Below, piece after piece: positions 11,901 to 24,031 of a stretch of DNA of 64,000 nt (the first letter of the stretch is position 1; each line of letters begins with the position of its first letter). The notes below the pieces were generated by a model, which saw nothing but the letters and a program-made list of their open reading frames with translations, did no database searches and had not been told where the DNA came from. The position numbers were made by a program, and so were the translations under genes. Origin of the DNA: Calliopsis andreniformis (taxonomy: Eukaryota; Arthropoda; Insecta; Hymenoptera; Andrenidae); the NCBI RefSeq assembly GCF_051401765.1, contig NC_135064.1:29300001-29364000 (forward strand). Reading direction: 5' to 3'.

Positions 11901-14608
11901 TGAAGTTTGGCTATTAAGATAGTATACTTATTGGAACTATCCTTGACGTGATCAACTCTTCGAGAATTCGTCGTGCTCATAGTATGTATCGTACTTTGGA
12001 CAGTCTCTTTGCCATTAACGCGGCAACTAAAGTGCTTATATGATATGACTTCAAGAACACTCAGTTGTCAGAATAAAGTAGGGACGGTACAGATAACGAA
12101 TAGCCGGAAAGAAGACACTTTTCAAATTTACCATAATTTGCGATAAGAAAACGTATGACAAGAAAAAAGCATTTGTTGAAGGGGAAGGTGGAGTCAAGGA
12201 AATTGGGAAAAACCCGACGTAACCGCAGTAAAGCTATAATAATAATCTAAATGAATTTTTTGAGTATTCTTCCCCACCCGTGTGTTATATGCATTGCCAA
12301 AGAATTGAGCAAACATTCTTATCGGTTCAATTTTAATATTTGAAGATTCGAATGCTAACACCAATCAAATGTAACTAATATTTAGACAAATAAATAGAAG
12401 GAGAAAAGAGCAAACAACATTTGCGAAACTTTGAATCTCAATAGAAATGAAGGATAGAATCACGTCTAATCGCTGATGCAAGGTGAAGCAGATGTGCAGC
12501 CAATTCCGATTGTTGCGCGTTCGTTTTATACAAAAGCCTTATTTGAATCTCGGTAATTCTAGATTGAAATGTAAATTTTATATCAGCATTGAAATCGATC
12601 GAATCGTTAAACGCAGCTGCCAGCATTACGCATCGTTCATTCCACGTACCGCCTGTGTGAAATATCTTTATTTGTCTTTAAATATCTTTATTTGTGTCTC
12701 TCATATATTCTCCACGTTTCAAGTAAATTTACTACAGTATTTCAATTCTTTGTAACAACCAACGTTTCGTTGATACAACTGGAATGCTCAAATATAAAAT
12801 ATCATTAAAATCTTGTAATTTTTATACAGTTGCATGTCGAAACTATCGAATTACACATTGAATCTACTAAATTTTTACTAGAATTATACAAAGGTATCGC
12901 AAATTTAATTACTAACCGAATCTGACTTAAAAAGTACCTATGAAGGGAAAAGCTTAAATCCAGATTTTTCATTATTTCCCTTCGATAAATGTTTTACGAG
13001 TTATAGTGTGTTGAAGTTAGATCGAAATAAAAAAATCTCCCCCTATCTACCGCATTGTTATATTTTCGAACAAAGAACCCACGCGACGTATTGTTCATGC
13101 GAAAATGAGATTTAATGAAAATCGTTAAGCTTTTCAAATCAAACTTCGAAGTTTTTTTTTTATCTAAACTTATCACGATTACTTTCACAGGAAACCAAAA
13201 TAATTAACTTCGTCAGAATCGATACAATGACGGTACGCGGACGAAGAATCCACACTCTTCGTCCTTTATAAATTCACTTCAATCGATAAACTACCAACTG
13301 AATTTCATTTAGCTTAAACTTTTAACACGAAACTGCATTAAGTGCTTCTGTGAAATTAGCAGATTACTTTAACCAATTAAACGAGCTAAGAATATCGTTA
13401 ATGTGTACAAGCTCTGTCTTAAACGAATGTCGTATAACAAAATCGTAGCGACACAACCGACCGATAACGCTGAACAATGAATCATATGAATATAATGGTA
13501 TTTAGAATGTGACACGTGTAAATGTTATTTATTTATGTGCTCTTCCGTTGGTCAATGTACGGTTGTGCGACACAGCCAATTAGGCCATAGGATTACTCGA
13601 CATAATATTTAATATCGATGCATTAAGTGAGGTTACTGTGGCGTAAAATATTAAGACAAACATGTTCATTTTTATGTCACAATTTTGAGTCATGTTCTTT
13701 TCGAGGACATTCCGATTTCTCAAGTACGCGTCATGAGCATAACAGCAGATGTTACGCGTTCAAGACCTGTTAAATAATTTTACCCTTTTTTTATTCATCA
13801 TTTATTTTCATATTCCTCTATTTAGTGACATAAGCTAGAATAATGTCTTATAGACTGTAATTGTGCAGTTTTACGGATATCGAATGCACACATTGTACAT
13901 AAAAACCTTTACAAGATTTTTCTTGTGTAATTGCACGGAAGTAAATAGAGTATCCAATTTTATGTGCCGTAGGGTTCCGTCTATCTTCCTGAATTCCTAG
14001 TGTTAAATACAAACGCCTGCTCCTATATGTATACATATACACGAGAATTTAGGTATAAAACAGCCAAATAAAGAGGCAAGTCACGAGAATATCATTCTTA
14101 CATTCTAAACGAAGTGAATATACCAATAGGTGAAATGGATTTATCGACCAACTCTCATGTGATCTGGTTATGAAGAAATGACTTCATGTGCAGTGGAATT
14201 TGTATAACTCCAGTTCTTAAAACTGATCTCAAGGAGCGTTCGATAATAATCTAAAGATTATTCTATGATGTATCATTCACATTCAATGTTTCCCAATCTA
14301 GTCCTTATTGCATACAGCGATTCCTAGGAGACTAGCCTCCCTTAATAGCAGTTATCTATTTGTATTGTATAGCTGCAATCAGCGTGAAACATCTTTAAAA
14401 TAATCTTTATGCTGGTTATTTTCTGTGTTGTCTCTGAGTGATAACAAAATAAATCATGCGTATAAAATATATCAATGTGTGATTAAAAATTAAGCAATTT
14501 TTTAAATGAACAAGACCTGTGAATTAATTATGTATTGAACAATTACAGGACGATTAGTAGGCGGGGTTAGATCGAGTACATATTTATTTTTTCCACGTTA
14601 TCTGGAGA
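5960..14608. other. Long stretch without a supported gene
   Basis: About 8.6 kb upstream of the glucosylceramidase array. Open frames here are short (under about 100 codons) and lack signal peptides, recognisable domains or compatible splice sites. TATA-like motifs occur (for example near 7471 and 14053) but none is followed by a plausible coding start. I saw no transposon ends or tRNA. Confidence 0.55.
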
Positions 14609-14616
14609 TATAATAA
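14609..14616 (+). promoter_or_regulatory. Weak TATA-like element before glucosylceramidase copy 1
   Basis: TATAATAA lies about 70 bases before the start codon at 14680. It is a poorer match than the TATATAAG-type boxes in front of copies 2 and 4, and is proposed mainly from position. Confidence 0.25.
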
Positions 14617-14679
14617 TCCGCATCGATCGAGCTAAGTCATTCAATCCCGTCTCAAGTGCCACTGAAGAGCTGCCACAGC

Positions 14680-17019
14680 ATGTGGAAGGAACTCCTACTA
14701 ATAACTTTTTTCTTCGCTGCTAAGGGTAAAGTTGCATTACGCTATATAAATTCTACATTTCTTCATTGAAACCTTACATGCCTAATTTCTACAAGTAAAA
14801 TGCAGTACTAGGTCTAAAAGTGATTGAAAAAAATGGAAAAAGTAAAATATACTTTTATGGACATTACTTAGGTGCATTAGCCTAGGATACATCTACTTAT
14901 TTTTCTGATTCATTTGTTCATTTGCGTTACATTTCGTTTGTTGGTAGAATTAATGGTGAAATGAAAATTATGCTTAAATATTATGCATATTCGTTGATTA
15001 CAGGTGAGGCGAAGGGATGTATAACTCGACATTTTGGTGTCGATGGTATCGTATGCGTCTGCAATGCGACGTATTGCGATTCCTCACCGCCTACTGACCC
15101 ACGCGTCCTGGACGATGGCGATTTGTCCTGGTATACCACAACAAAAGCCGGACTCAGGATGAGCATGACATATGCAAAATTTGGTTCCAATCCAAGAAAT
15201 GCTGATACGACTTTGATAATAGACAGTACGAAGAAATATCAAACAATTTTTGGTTTTGGAGGTGCCTTCACCGATTCTGCTGGCATAAACATAAGGAAGC
15301 TTAGTCCGGCCACCCAAAACCAACTAATTCGGTAATAAAAGAGGAGGAGAGTGGTTTGAATCGGTGGAATGTCACTATTTTTCTCTTTATCTTACTCATA
15401 ATTCGTCGATATTCACGATCCGTAGGGCATACTACGATCCGAAAGCAGGAAGTAGATACATGTTAGGTCGTGTACCAATTGGTGGTACCGACTTTTCAAC
15501 GAGACCTTATACCTACGATGACGTTGACGGTGAAGATGTTCAGTTAAAGAAGTTCTCGCTTCAACATGAAGATTATGCGTATAAAATACCATTCATGCAA
15601 AAAGCTTTAAAACTGAATCCTGAAACGAAATTCTTCGGTGCCGCATGGTCAGCACCACCATGGATGAAAACTAACGATAAAATTAACGGATTTGGTAACT
15701 ATGATAATGGATTTTTTTCAACGAGAAGAGTAAAGTGATTAGAAATATACTCTAATATGGCTTATTTAGTTCAGCTTATGCGTTATAAACGTCACCACTT
15801 AATCAACCAGCTTAAAGTTAACCAATTTCTAATAACTCATTAGGTTTCTTGAAGAAGGAGTATTATCAAGTTTACGCCAATTATCTATTAAAATTCCTCG
15901 ATGAATATAAAAAATACGGTCTCGATATATGGGCATTTTCGACCGGCAACGAACCAACGAATGCCTACATACCTTTTGATCCCCTTAACACCATGGGATG
16001 GACTCCTGAATCCGTAGCGCATTGGGTTGGTGATTTTATGGGACCTACTTTAGCCTCATCGAAGCACAATAAGACATTGATTATGGCTCACGATGATCAA
16101 AGACTCGAATTACCCTGGGCCGTCACAAAAATGCTTTCTAACAAAAAAGCAAGGAAATATACAGCCGGCACAGCTGTACATTGGTACACCGATCAATTTG
16201 TTCCCCCGAATGTTTTAGACCAAACTCATAAGGCACTCCCAGATAAATTCATTCTCATGACGGAAGCATGCATAGGTAAAGAATTGTATCACAAGTAGTC
16301 ACAGAAAGTCACAGAAAGTCACAGAAAGTCACAGAAAGTCACAGAAAGTCACAGAAACCAGAAAACAGAATTCTAATAAAATATGATTTTATATTTATTA
16401 GGAAGCAGTATATTGGAGAATCCAAAAGTCAAGCTAGGATCATGGGACCGAGGACAGAAATATATTTTAAGTATAATACAGGTAAAATCAATTATTTTAC
16501 ACAGAATTATCACTACAGGTATTTATCTAACAGTGAATCCAAATGTTTCTTTTCTTGTTTCTTTTCCAAGTACATGAATCATTGGGGAATTGGATGGGTA
16601 GATTGGAATCTTGCTCTGGACAAACAAGGTGGACCGAACTGGATAAACAATTTTGTTGATTCTCCTGTTATCGTAAATCCAGAAACTGATGAATTTTTCA
16701 AGCAACCTATGTATTATGCTCTTCAACACTTTAGTAAATTCGTAGACAGAGGTTCCGTCAGGGTTTCTATCACTGACAATTACAATGTTAAATCTGCAGC
16801 CTTCCTAACACCTGCAAACGAAACCGTCGTGGTACTGTACAACAGGTTAGTTAATAGTAAATAAACTTCATTTATATTTTCTTCGTCTAACTTAAAATAA
16901 ACATTTTGTTTCATAGGTCTAACAGAGCAAAAAATGTTAAATTGAAGGATTTAAAGAGAGGTTCAACTTCTCTGGAAATACCTCCACTTTCCATGAACAC
17001 CATTCTATATAAAGTATGA
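14680..17019 (+). CDS. Gba1: Lysosomal acid glucosylceramidase, copy 1 (intact, 510 aa)
   Basis: Seven exons with all phases consistent: 14680-14725, 15004-15331, 15426-15694, 15844-16275, 16402-16481, 16571-16845, 16917-17019. Exon 1 is a signal peptide (MWKELLLITFFFAAKG). The mature start carries the GBA1 cysteine cluster and glycosylation sequon CVCNATYC, then GFGGAFTDSAG, SAPPWMKTN, the acid/base motif STGNEP (Glu251), AVHWY, the nucleophile motif LMTEACIG (Glu355), LGSWDRG, GWVDWNLAL and [12 protein letters not shown]. These match human GBA1 at its two catalytic glutamates (235 and 340, mature numbering) and most substrate-pocket residues. The expected reaction is hydrolysis of glucosylceramide to glucose and ceramide in the lysosome or after secretion, normally needing a saposin-type activator. 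Intron 4 holds a perfect 10-base minisatellite. A poly(A) signal AATAAA lies at 17179-17184. It is the first of five tandem copies and is closest to copy 2. Confidence 0.95.
16298..16357 (+). repeat. Minisatellite (GTCACAGAAA)6 in intron 4 of glucosylceramidase copy 1
   Basis: Six perfect head-to-tail copies of a 10-base unit inside the 126-base intron between coding exons 4 and 5. It starts about 20 bases after the splice donor and fills roughly half of the intron. The equivalent introns of the other copies lack it. Confidence 0.97.
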
Positions 17020-17626
17020 ATATAATTTACGTGAAAAAACAGTAATTATCATGGTGTGGAATTTTATGATGCTCTACGACGAATCTAATTAGTTCTATTA
17101 ATACATTATATAATAGTATTTACAACGTACGATATTAATCTGCATGTGTAACCATTGATCGCAACTGATATGCTAAATAATAAAAGATGCTCTTCTCTTT
17201 TGTATTTCCGGTTTCTTTTATTTACATAGAAAATTCAGTAGAAGTCAATGTTGTAATAAAACTTTCGTAAACAAGATCTTCTAATCCTAAAATAACACTC
17301 TTCAATAATAGACATTTTATCCTTGAACTTAGACATTTCGAAACGCTTAAAGGAAATAAAAGCATTACAAGACCACTATAGTTTACCTAAAAGCTTACTA
17401 AAAATATTAACTTAATTGCAACAACGATTGCTAGCAATGAGTGATGTAAACAGTAAAGATACAGTAACAATTGACAAAAATACCAACTATTATTACTTTG
17501 AAAGCATTATTATCAAATACTGTGTACGTGTTTCTGTTGACACATGAATTTGCGATTAAGATGAGAATTGAGCGAAACAGGAACGGCTATTCATTTTCCC
17601 CTACTACATTTCTACAGAAACATGAC

Positions 17627-17634
17627 TATATAAG
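17627..17634 (+). promoter_or_regulatory. TATA box of glucosylceramidase copy 2
   Basis: TATATAAG lies 76 bases before the start codon at 17703. It is preceded by a block beginning TTGCGATTAAGA (about 17550) that recurs upstream of copy 3, so the promoter appears to have been duplicated with the gene. Confidence 0.6.
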
Positions 17635-17702
17635 AAGTTATCGTCTGTTTAACATGAAGTAGTTTACTTTCAATAGAATATTCACTAACATACGTTTGGG
17701 AT

Positions 17703-19997
17703 ATGTTGAAAATACTTGTACTTCTAATATACTTTTTTGCTAAAGGTAAGACGACAAAAAGCTTAATCAAGGCTAAATGGGTTGAAAGCAACCCCGAGGA
17801 TTGTAGCAACTTTATTAACTGCTTTCTTAGGTAACGCGAATGAGTGTATACCTCGTAGTTTCGGTCTTAATCGAATAGTATGCGTTTGCAACGCAACATA
17901 TTGCGATGGTCTACCAAACGAGGAGCCAAACGTTCCGCAAGATGGAAGTTCGTTCTGGTACGTGTCGAACAGGGCTGGTCTTAGACTGAAGAGGACGACG
18001 GTGACATTCAAGACTTGCCAGAATTCTCTTTTAGATGTTCAGCTCTCTCTAGATCCTTCAAAGACGTATCAAAGAATTCTTGGTTTCGGAGGCGCTTTTA
18101 CTGATTCTACTGGAATAAATATAAAAAAGCTGAGCGAGGGTGCTCAAAAACAAATTATTCGGTAATTACTTACACCGCCAATACAACTGATCAAAAAGTT
18201 ACATCCAGATACATAAACGATACAATCTAATTATGTATAGAAAAAGTACACATACAGAAACACTCGTCTATCTATGCCCTATATTTTCAGTTTTTCGAAA
18301 GAAGAACCAAATTAATTTTTTTTAAAGAAATTGCGTTCAGTATTGGTTATTCAACACTCCTTCTCCTCTACATAAAAGATAAAGTTTATTTAGAAATTTA
18401 AATGAATACATGCATTTGCATCGATTAACTGCAATGACGACTTTACTTCTGTTTAACAGTTCGCATCTAGTTATTCAGTCTAAATATGTATGCAGTTAAC
18501 TGAATCCGATTCTTTGTAGGACTTATTATCATCCGAAAACGGGAAGTAGATACACCATAGGTCGCATACCAATTGGTGGTACCGATTTCTCAACGAGGCC
18601 ATACACCTACGATGATGTTAATGGTGATGTTCACTTAAAGAACTTCTCACTTCAATATGAAGATTACAACTATAAAATACCATTCGCGAAGGAGGCTCTT
18701 CAATTAAACTCTGAAGTGAAATTCTTTTCTTCTTCTTGGTCAGCACCTCCATGGATGAAAACTAACGACAGAATCAATGGATTCGGTAGGTTTATCGTAA
18801 TAACACTATTTGAAATTGGCAACGATAACATATTATCCTACGAAGCAAACGCTATCGACTTAATAATGATTTTCTAGGTTTCTTAAGGAGGGAATTCTAT
18901 CAAACATATGCCAATTATCTGCTGAGGTTCTTACGAGAATATAAAAAGAACGGTCTTAACATGTGGGCAATTACAACTGGCAATGAGCCATTCGATACCT
19001 ATATACCCTTTGACACTCTTAATACTATGGGATGGACTCCTTACACGATGGCTCAATGGGTCGGTAACAACCTGGGTCCAACTCTAGCCAAGTTTAACAA
19101 CAGTACCGCGATTCTTGCCCTCGATGACCAAAGATTCAATTTACCTTGGTACATGGATGGAGTGTATAGTGATAAAAAAGCACAAACATATATAATAGGG
19201 ACAGCTGTACACTGGTACGGTGATCCAATTACATCTGCAGATGTGTTAGATGAAACGCACTACAATAATCCAGATAAAATTATTCTTATGACTGAGGCAT
19301 GCACAGGTAAACACTTTAATCAATATCATGGTCTACTATATGCAACTGAATTGTACATATTCTTTGATGAGTAGGATACCTTCCTCTGGACACAAAGGTT
19401 GTGCTAGGATCATGGGATAGGGGAGAACAGTACATGAGAAGCATACTCGAGGTAAAACAGAAATAATACACTATAGCCTCGATCAAAATATATTTCTTTT
19501 AATGATGATATGAACAATTTGTTTTAAGTACCTGAATCATTGGGCAGTTGGATGGGTGGATTGGAACCTTGCTCTAGATAAACAAGGCGGACCAAACTGG
19601 ATAAACAATTTTGTCGATTCTCCTATTATCGTAAATCCAGAAACTGATGAATTTTTCAAGCAACCTATGTACTACGCCCTGAAACATTTCAGCAGGTTCA
19701 TTGACAGGGATTCTATCAGGATATCTATAACTGCTACTGACAGTTCTCTCCAATATACGGCTGTTGTAACACCTTCAAAAGAAGTCGTTGTTATACTATA
19801 TAACGGGTAACGCAAATTATTTTCAAGTGTTTTGTGGTTCAAGTTTGAAAATCGAGAAACGAAAATATCTACTGTGTAACTAAAATTTTTATAGGGCTGA
19901 TGTCTCGAGGAGTGTATCTATAAGGGATCCACAAAAAGGTTGTCTTCATTTGGAATTATCACCGTACTCTATGAACACATTGAAATACAGACAGTGA
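17703..19997 (+). CDS. Gba1: Lysosomal acid glucosylceramidase, copy 2 (intact, 508 aa)
   Basis: Seven exons join in phase: 17703-17745, 17831-18161, 18520-18785, 18878-19306, 19375-19451, 19529-19806, 19895-19997. Exon 1 gives the signal peptide MLKILVLLIYFFAKG. The family landmarks are all present: CVCNATYC, GFGGAFTDSTG, SAPPWMKTN, acid/base TTGNEP (Glu250), AVHWY, nucleophile LMTEACTG (Glu353), LGSWDRG, GWVDWNLAL and [12 protein letters not shown]. Predicted role as for copy 1: glucosylceramide hydrolysis in the lysosome or outside the cell. Exon 6 is unusually similar to that of copy 1 (a 46-base identical run including third positions), while the exon 5 start differs, suggesting recent gene conversion. 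The nucleophile motif is followed by Tyr where copy 1 and human GBA1 have Ser (human 345). The poly(A) signal AATAAA is at 20066-20071. Confidence 0.95.
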
Positions 19998-20849
19998 TAA
20001 TTATATTTAGTTACACTATTTTATAAGCAACCACTTTTGTAAACATATAGTAATTTATGTGCAACAATAAATAGCAAACACAAAAACTGCGACTACGTTT
20101 TGTATCGATATTGAGCTCGATTAAACATAATGCTTCTTAAAACTATATTTTTTGGCTCATTGTAGCGTTCTTTTCTAAATAAAAATTTCTTAAATCCCTT
20201 CTCTATTATTACCTACATAATTCCTGTACATGATTCAATTGATTCTGTGCAAATACCTGATATGTAATTATATTCATATGTACTTGATTCACAAGGAACT
20301 TTTACGATTCAACGTATAGTGTAATCTATATCAATTAAAATTAAAGCATTACAAACGAACTACATATTCTGACCTTGTTTATATAGATTATACATGCACT
20401 GAGGAATTATAATAACTATTAATTCTAAGGAAAAAAAAATCCTTGAAAATTATCGGCTTAAATCTAACATAACAAGAAATGAATTTCTTGTTTTTTAAGT
20501 ATTTCATAATTGACAGATCACAGAGATAAAAAAAGAGTAGTAGTATTTGATTGAATATTTTATCAACGTATCGACGTAACGTTATTAACACGTTGGTGGG
20601 CATGTACATACATACATGTGCTTCGGGCCGTATACAGTGCTCTTATTTCCCAGGCCATCGACATGAAGTATTGATTAGAGAGTTACGCATTATTCGCATT
20701 ACTTCAAACAAATATTTCATTTCATTACTAATTCTGAAGCACTTGTAATCATTTCTAATTGATACTTTCTTCTTGATACAAATATCATAAATGAAACATT
20801 TGCGATTAAGACGACATATTCGTTCCGCTTCCTCCACTACGTTTCACAG
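19998..20849. other. Intergenic DNA between glucosylceramidase copies 2 and 3
   Basis: AT-rich spacer with the copy 2 poly(A) signal at 20066-20071 and, at about 20797, a TTGCGATTAAGA block shared with the copy 2 promoter. No coding frame is supported. Confidence 0.6.
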
Positions 20850-20856
20850 TATAAAA
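20850..20856 (+). promoter_or_regulatory. Relict TATA box of glucosylceramidase copy 3 (pseudogene)
   Basis: TATAAAA lies 74 bases before the decayed gene's start codon at 20924, at almost the same distance as in copy 2, so the pseudogene may still be transcribed. Confidence 0.45.
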
Positions 20857-20923
20857 AATTATGATTACATGATAATTTACTCATTAGCCAACGTCGAATA
20901 GTCAATCGATGAACATTTCAGCT

Positions 20924-22738
20924 ATGTGGACTACTTTTTTGGTTACTATTCTTCTTACCATCGCATATAAAGAACACTTTTGAGAGAGAATTTTTTACAA
21001 TCGAAACAGTGCACGATTTACTAATATGGTTTGTGGGTACTAATAAGTCATAACGTAAGTAATAACATTTCATGTATTATGCACATAGAGGTTTTAAAAA
21101 ATATACTTAATATCATTACAAATGTGCATCTTCTTATCTCCATTTATTAGATTATCCTTCAACAAACTTTAAGAATTTCTACAGATCTTAAAATACAATG
21201 GACAAAGACCATGTTACCGCCTGTATTACAGGAAACGCAAATCACTGCGTGCCTCGCAGTTTCAGCACAGATCGCATCGTATGCATTTGCAATGCAACCT
21301 ACTGCGATGGTTTGCCAGCTCACAACTCGGAAGCGCTTGTTGGTACGTGTCAAACAAGAAGGGTCTCAGGTTGGCCAAGTCAAAGGTGATGTTTAGTAGC
21401 ACCTACAAAATCTGTCCCTCAAATGCAAGCTTAATCATAGACAGCAAACAGAAATATCAAACTATTGTCGGTTTCGGGGATGTAAGGAAATTCAGCCCTG
21501 CTGCTCGGGATCAATTGATTCGATAATCATTAATATCTACTTTATTTAAAAGATTATAGATCAAATCGTTTTCAAAGGGTTACATACACAGTGCATTCGA
21601 ACAGCATCGTCAAACTGCAAAACCGTTATTATAATTAATTACAATATCTTGCTGAACACATACGATCAATACCTCTTAATTCGCTCTTAACAGGATCTAT
21701 TATCACCCGAAAATGGGAAGCAAATACAATATAAGTCGCATACCAATTGATAATGCTGATTTCCCTACAAAACCACGTTTCTATCATCGTTTACCACGTT
21801 TCGGCATCGTTAATGATACCATATTCAAATATTTCTCACTTATCAAAGCAGATTACAAATACAACAGAAAATGAATACATTGGTACGGAGATTCGTGCTA
21901 GACGAGACACAACAAATTTCCTAATTAATATTTGCTTATGTCCGAGGCATGTATAGGTAAGCCCTTTCTTCTTCTAAATCTAGGCACGAGAGCTTCTCAA
22001 AGCTGAAACTAACATGTGTATTAGTGAATATTCTTAGAAGTAATCAACATGGTGCAAAAAGTAGATGAACACAACGTTATATCGAAGTTCATCCACACTT
22101 TAACTTGGAAGTTAATATTGATTTACATTTATATGTATACAGAAGACAGAATTATGAATCGCGTAAAAGTTATGTTAGGATCTTGGGAACGAGCAGAAGC
22201 ATACATCTTCAGTATAATGGAGGTAAATAAAATAATTTGTTTATCATTACCATAGCTAGGAAATATTGATCTGAAAGTTAACATAAACGTTCCGATTGAA
22301 GTGTCTCGATCATTGGGCAGTTGGATGGCTAGATTGGAACTCTGCTCTAAATAAACAAGGCGGGCCCAACTGGATAAACAATTTTGTTGATTCCCCTATT
22401 ATCGTAAATCCAGTAACTGGCGAATTTTACAAACGACCTAAAACATACCAGTAGATTCATTGATAGAGGTTTTTACAGAATTTCTATCAATGACTCGGTG
22501 AAATCTATAGCCTTTTTAACGCCATCGAATCAAGTTGTTGTCGTACTGTACAACAGCTAATGAAAATTATGTTCGATGTACTGTTCAAACCACTTGTATT
22601 AATGACAACTCATGTGTTCTTGCTTGTAATTGATGCCCTGTTTCACGTTACAGAATGAGTAACTCGCAATACGTGACTCTAAAGGACCCAATGAAGGGAA
22701 ATCTTTGCCTAAAACTATCCCCATATTCTATAATATAA
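20924..22738 (+). pseudogene. Gba1: Glucosylceramidase copy 3: unprocessed, heavily decayed pseudogene
   Basis: Recognisable remnants in the normal order: exon 1 20924-20972 (MWTTFLVTILLTIAYK), exon 2 21232-21522, fused exon 3/4 remnant 21694-21956, exon 5 22143-22222, exon 6 22302-22556, exon 7 22654-22738. Breaks seen directly: the exon 1 donor reads AAAG|AACA instead of GT; exon 2 has a frameshift at about 21331-21338 (after NSEAL, before CWYVSN) and lacks about nine residues after GFG; its donor reads TTCG|ATAA. Exons 3 and 4 are joined by a deletion that removes the acid/base NEP motif, with a TGA at 21872-21874. Exon 6 lost about 14 bases around 22440, giving a frameshift and TAG, and its donor reads CAG|CTAA. 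The nucleophile-region remnant SEACI and LGSWERA survive. Retained introns show that it arose by DNA duplication, not retroposition. It is closest to copies 1 and 2. No active enzyme is expected. Confidence 0.93.
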
Positions 22739-23965
22739 TATATTCTATAATATAAACTATCTCTATATATACATATAGACAGCAGAGATTCTAGTTCTAT
22801 CAGAACGTGTTTTTTAATCTTATCACGGCTTTTCAGTACGCACTAATGGCTAACGGATACTTAACATACTTTAGCATGAAAGTATCCAATTAAATGTAAT
22901 GAAGCTAATTCAAAACCATTTGTATAGCAATAAAGTATAACTGCATGTAAATTCACGATTAGTATAACATCCTTTTCCACTTACCCACTTAATTTGATGT
23001 TTAAGGACACCAACCATGTATTCAACAAGCAATCGTCATCGTAATAAGATAACCGATTTACATTTTATATTATACATTGACTTTAAATGAAACAGTTGAA
23101 AGGATAAAATCCAAGATGGTTAAACAGCATTTATCATGTACATGTTCATTTTATCAAAGTCGAACAAGTAGAAAATCCATTTTTAAACAGCAAATATAAA
23201 AATTCAAAAATATTCATGAATCGTCTGTCTTCTATTTATTAGTGCCTATAAGAGCCTATAAGCGTGAATAAAAAACAAATGATGTGTTCCATATTTCATT
23301 CATTTGTCACAAAACATGTCAAGCAGAAACTGAAATGTTAAGACCGTATCGAGACACATGCGGGGCAATGTGCGACGCAAAATGCACGTTGTTGCAACAC
23401 GAACGTTTGTAGAGGAATTACGCAACACTTTACGAATTTCACTGTACACCTTCTCATGAGCAGAGCAAACAGTCGATGGATGATCGTACATCATTCATTG
23501 AGCATTGCACGCAACACATCTATATATATACGAATCCCATTACACGTTTTAATGCAGACGTTTGAACCCGGCACTTTGTGCTCCTACTCATTAACATTCA
23601 TTTTTTAACAACTTTTTGACTATCGTCAATGCACAGCCGCACCTAAAACTCAATATATAAATAGTTTATCTTTCATGCGATCCAGTTACATACAAGTGTG
23701 CAACCACTTTATCCTACCCTTTATTTACATACTCTCATTAGTAATACTAGACATGGGATAAGAATAAATAAAAAATTATTCTTCTCGTTGATAACTCTAT
23801 TTTAGGATTTCGAGTAAGACTATTATCGAAGTGTACATTGTATCACACAATCGTGTGAGTAACGAAGGTCAAAAATTACTAGACTAGCATTTAAAATGAC
23901 GTTAAAGAGTTATTAGAAGCCCGCAAACATGTTCTTCCTCCACTACTCTAACCGAGGAGTCTGCC
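22739..23965. other. Intergenic DNA between glucosylceramidase copies 3 and 4
   Basis: The largest spacer in the array (about 1.2 kb). It begins with a small duplicated TATTCTATAATATA motif at the decayed end of copy 3. No further exon remnants or open frames with support were seen. It marks the boundary between the two sequence groups of the array (copies 1-3 and 4-5). Confidence 0.6.
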
Positions 23966-23974
23966 TATATAAAG
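23966..23974 (+). promoter_or_regulatory. TATA box of glucosylceramidase copy 4
   Basis: TATATAAAG directly precedes an in-frame ATG at 23975. Transcription would be expected to start some 25-30 bases downstream, so that ATG should not be in the mRNA and the next one, at 24032, is chosen as the start. Confidence 0.6.
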
Positions 23975-24031
23975 ATGGAACAACTGGTTAACTTGAATAT
24001 ATTTCTGTCCAGACTTATCGAGTCCTCCAAG

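Noticed and set aside
23975..24031. Upstream in-frame ATG that would add 19 residues to glucosylceramidase copy 4
   Set aside because: It directly follows the TATA box, so it should lie before the transcription start. The downstream ATG gives a signal peptide (MWTT...) like those of the other copies.
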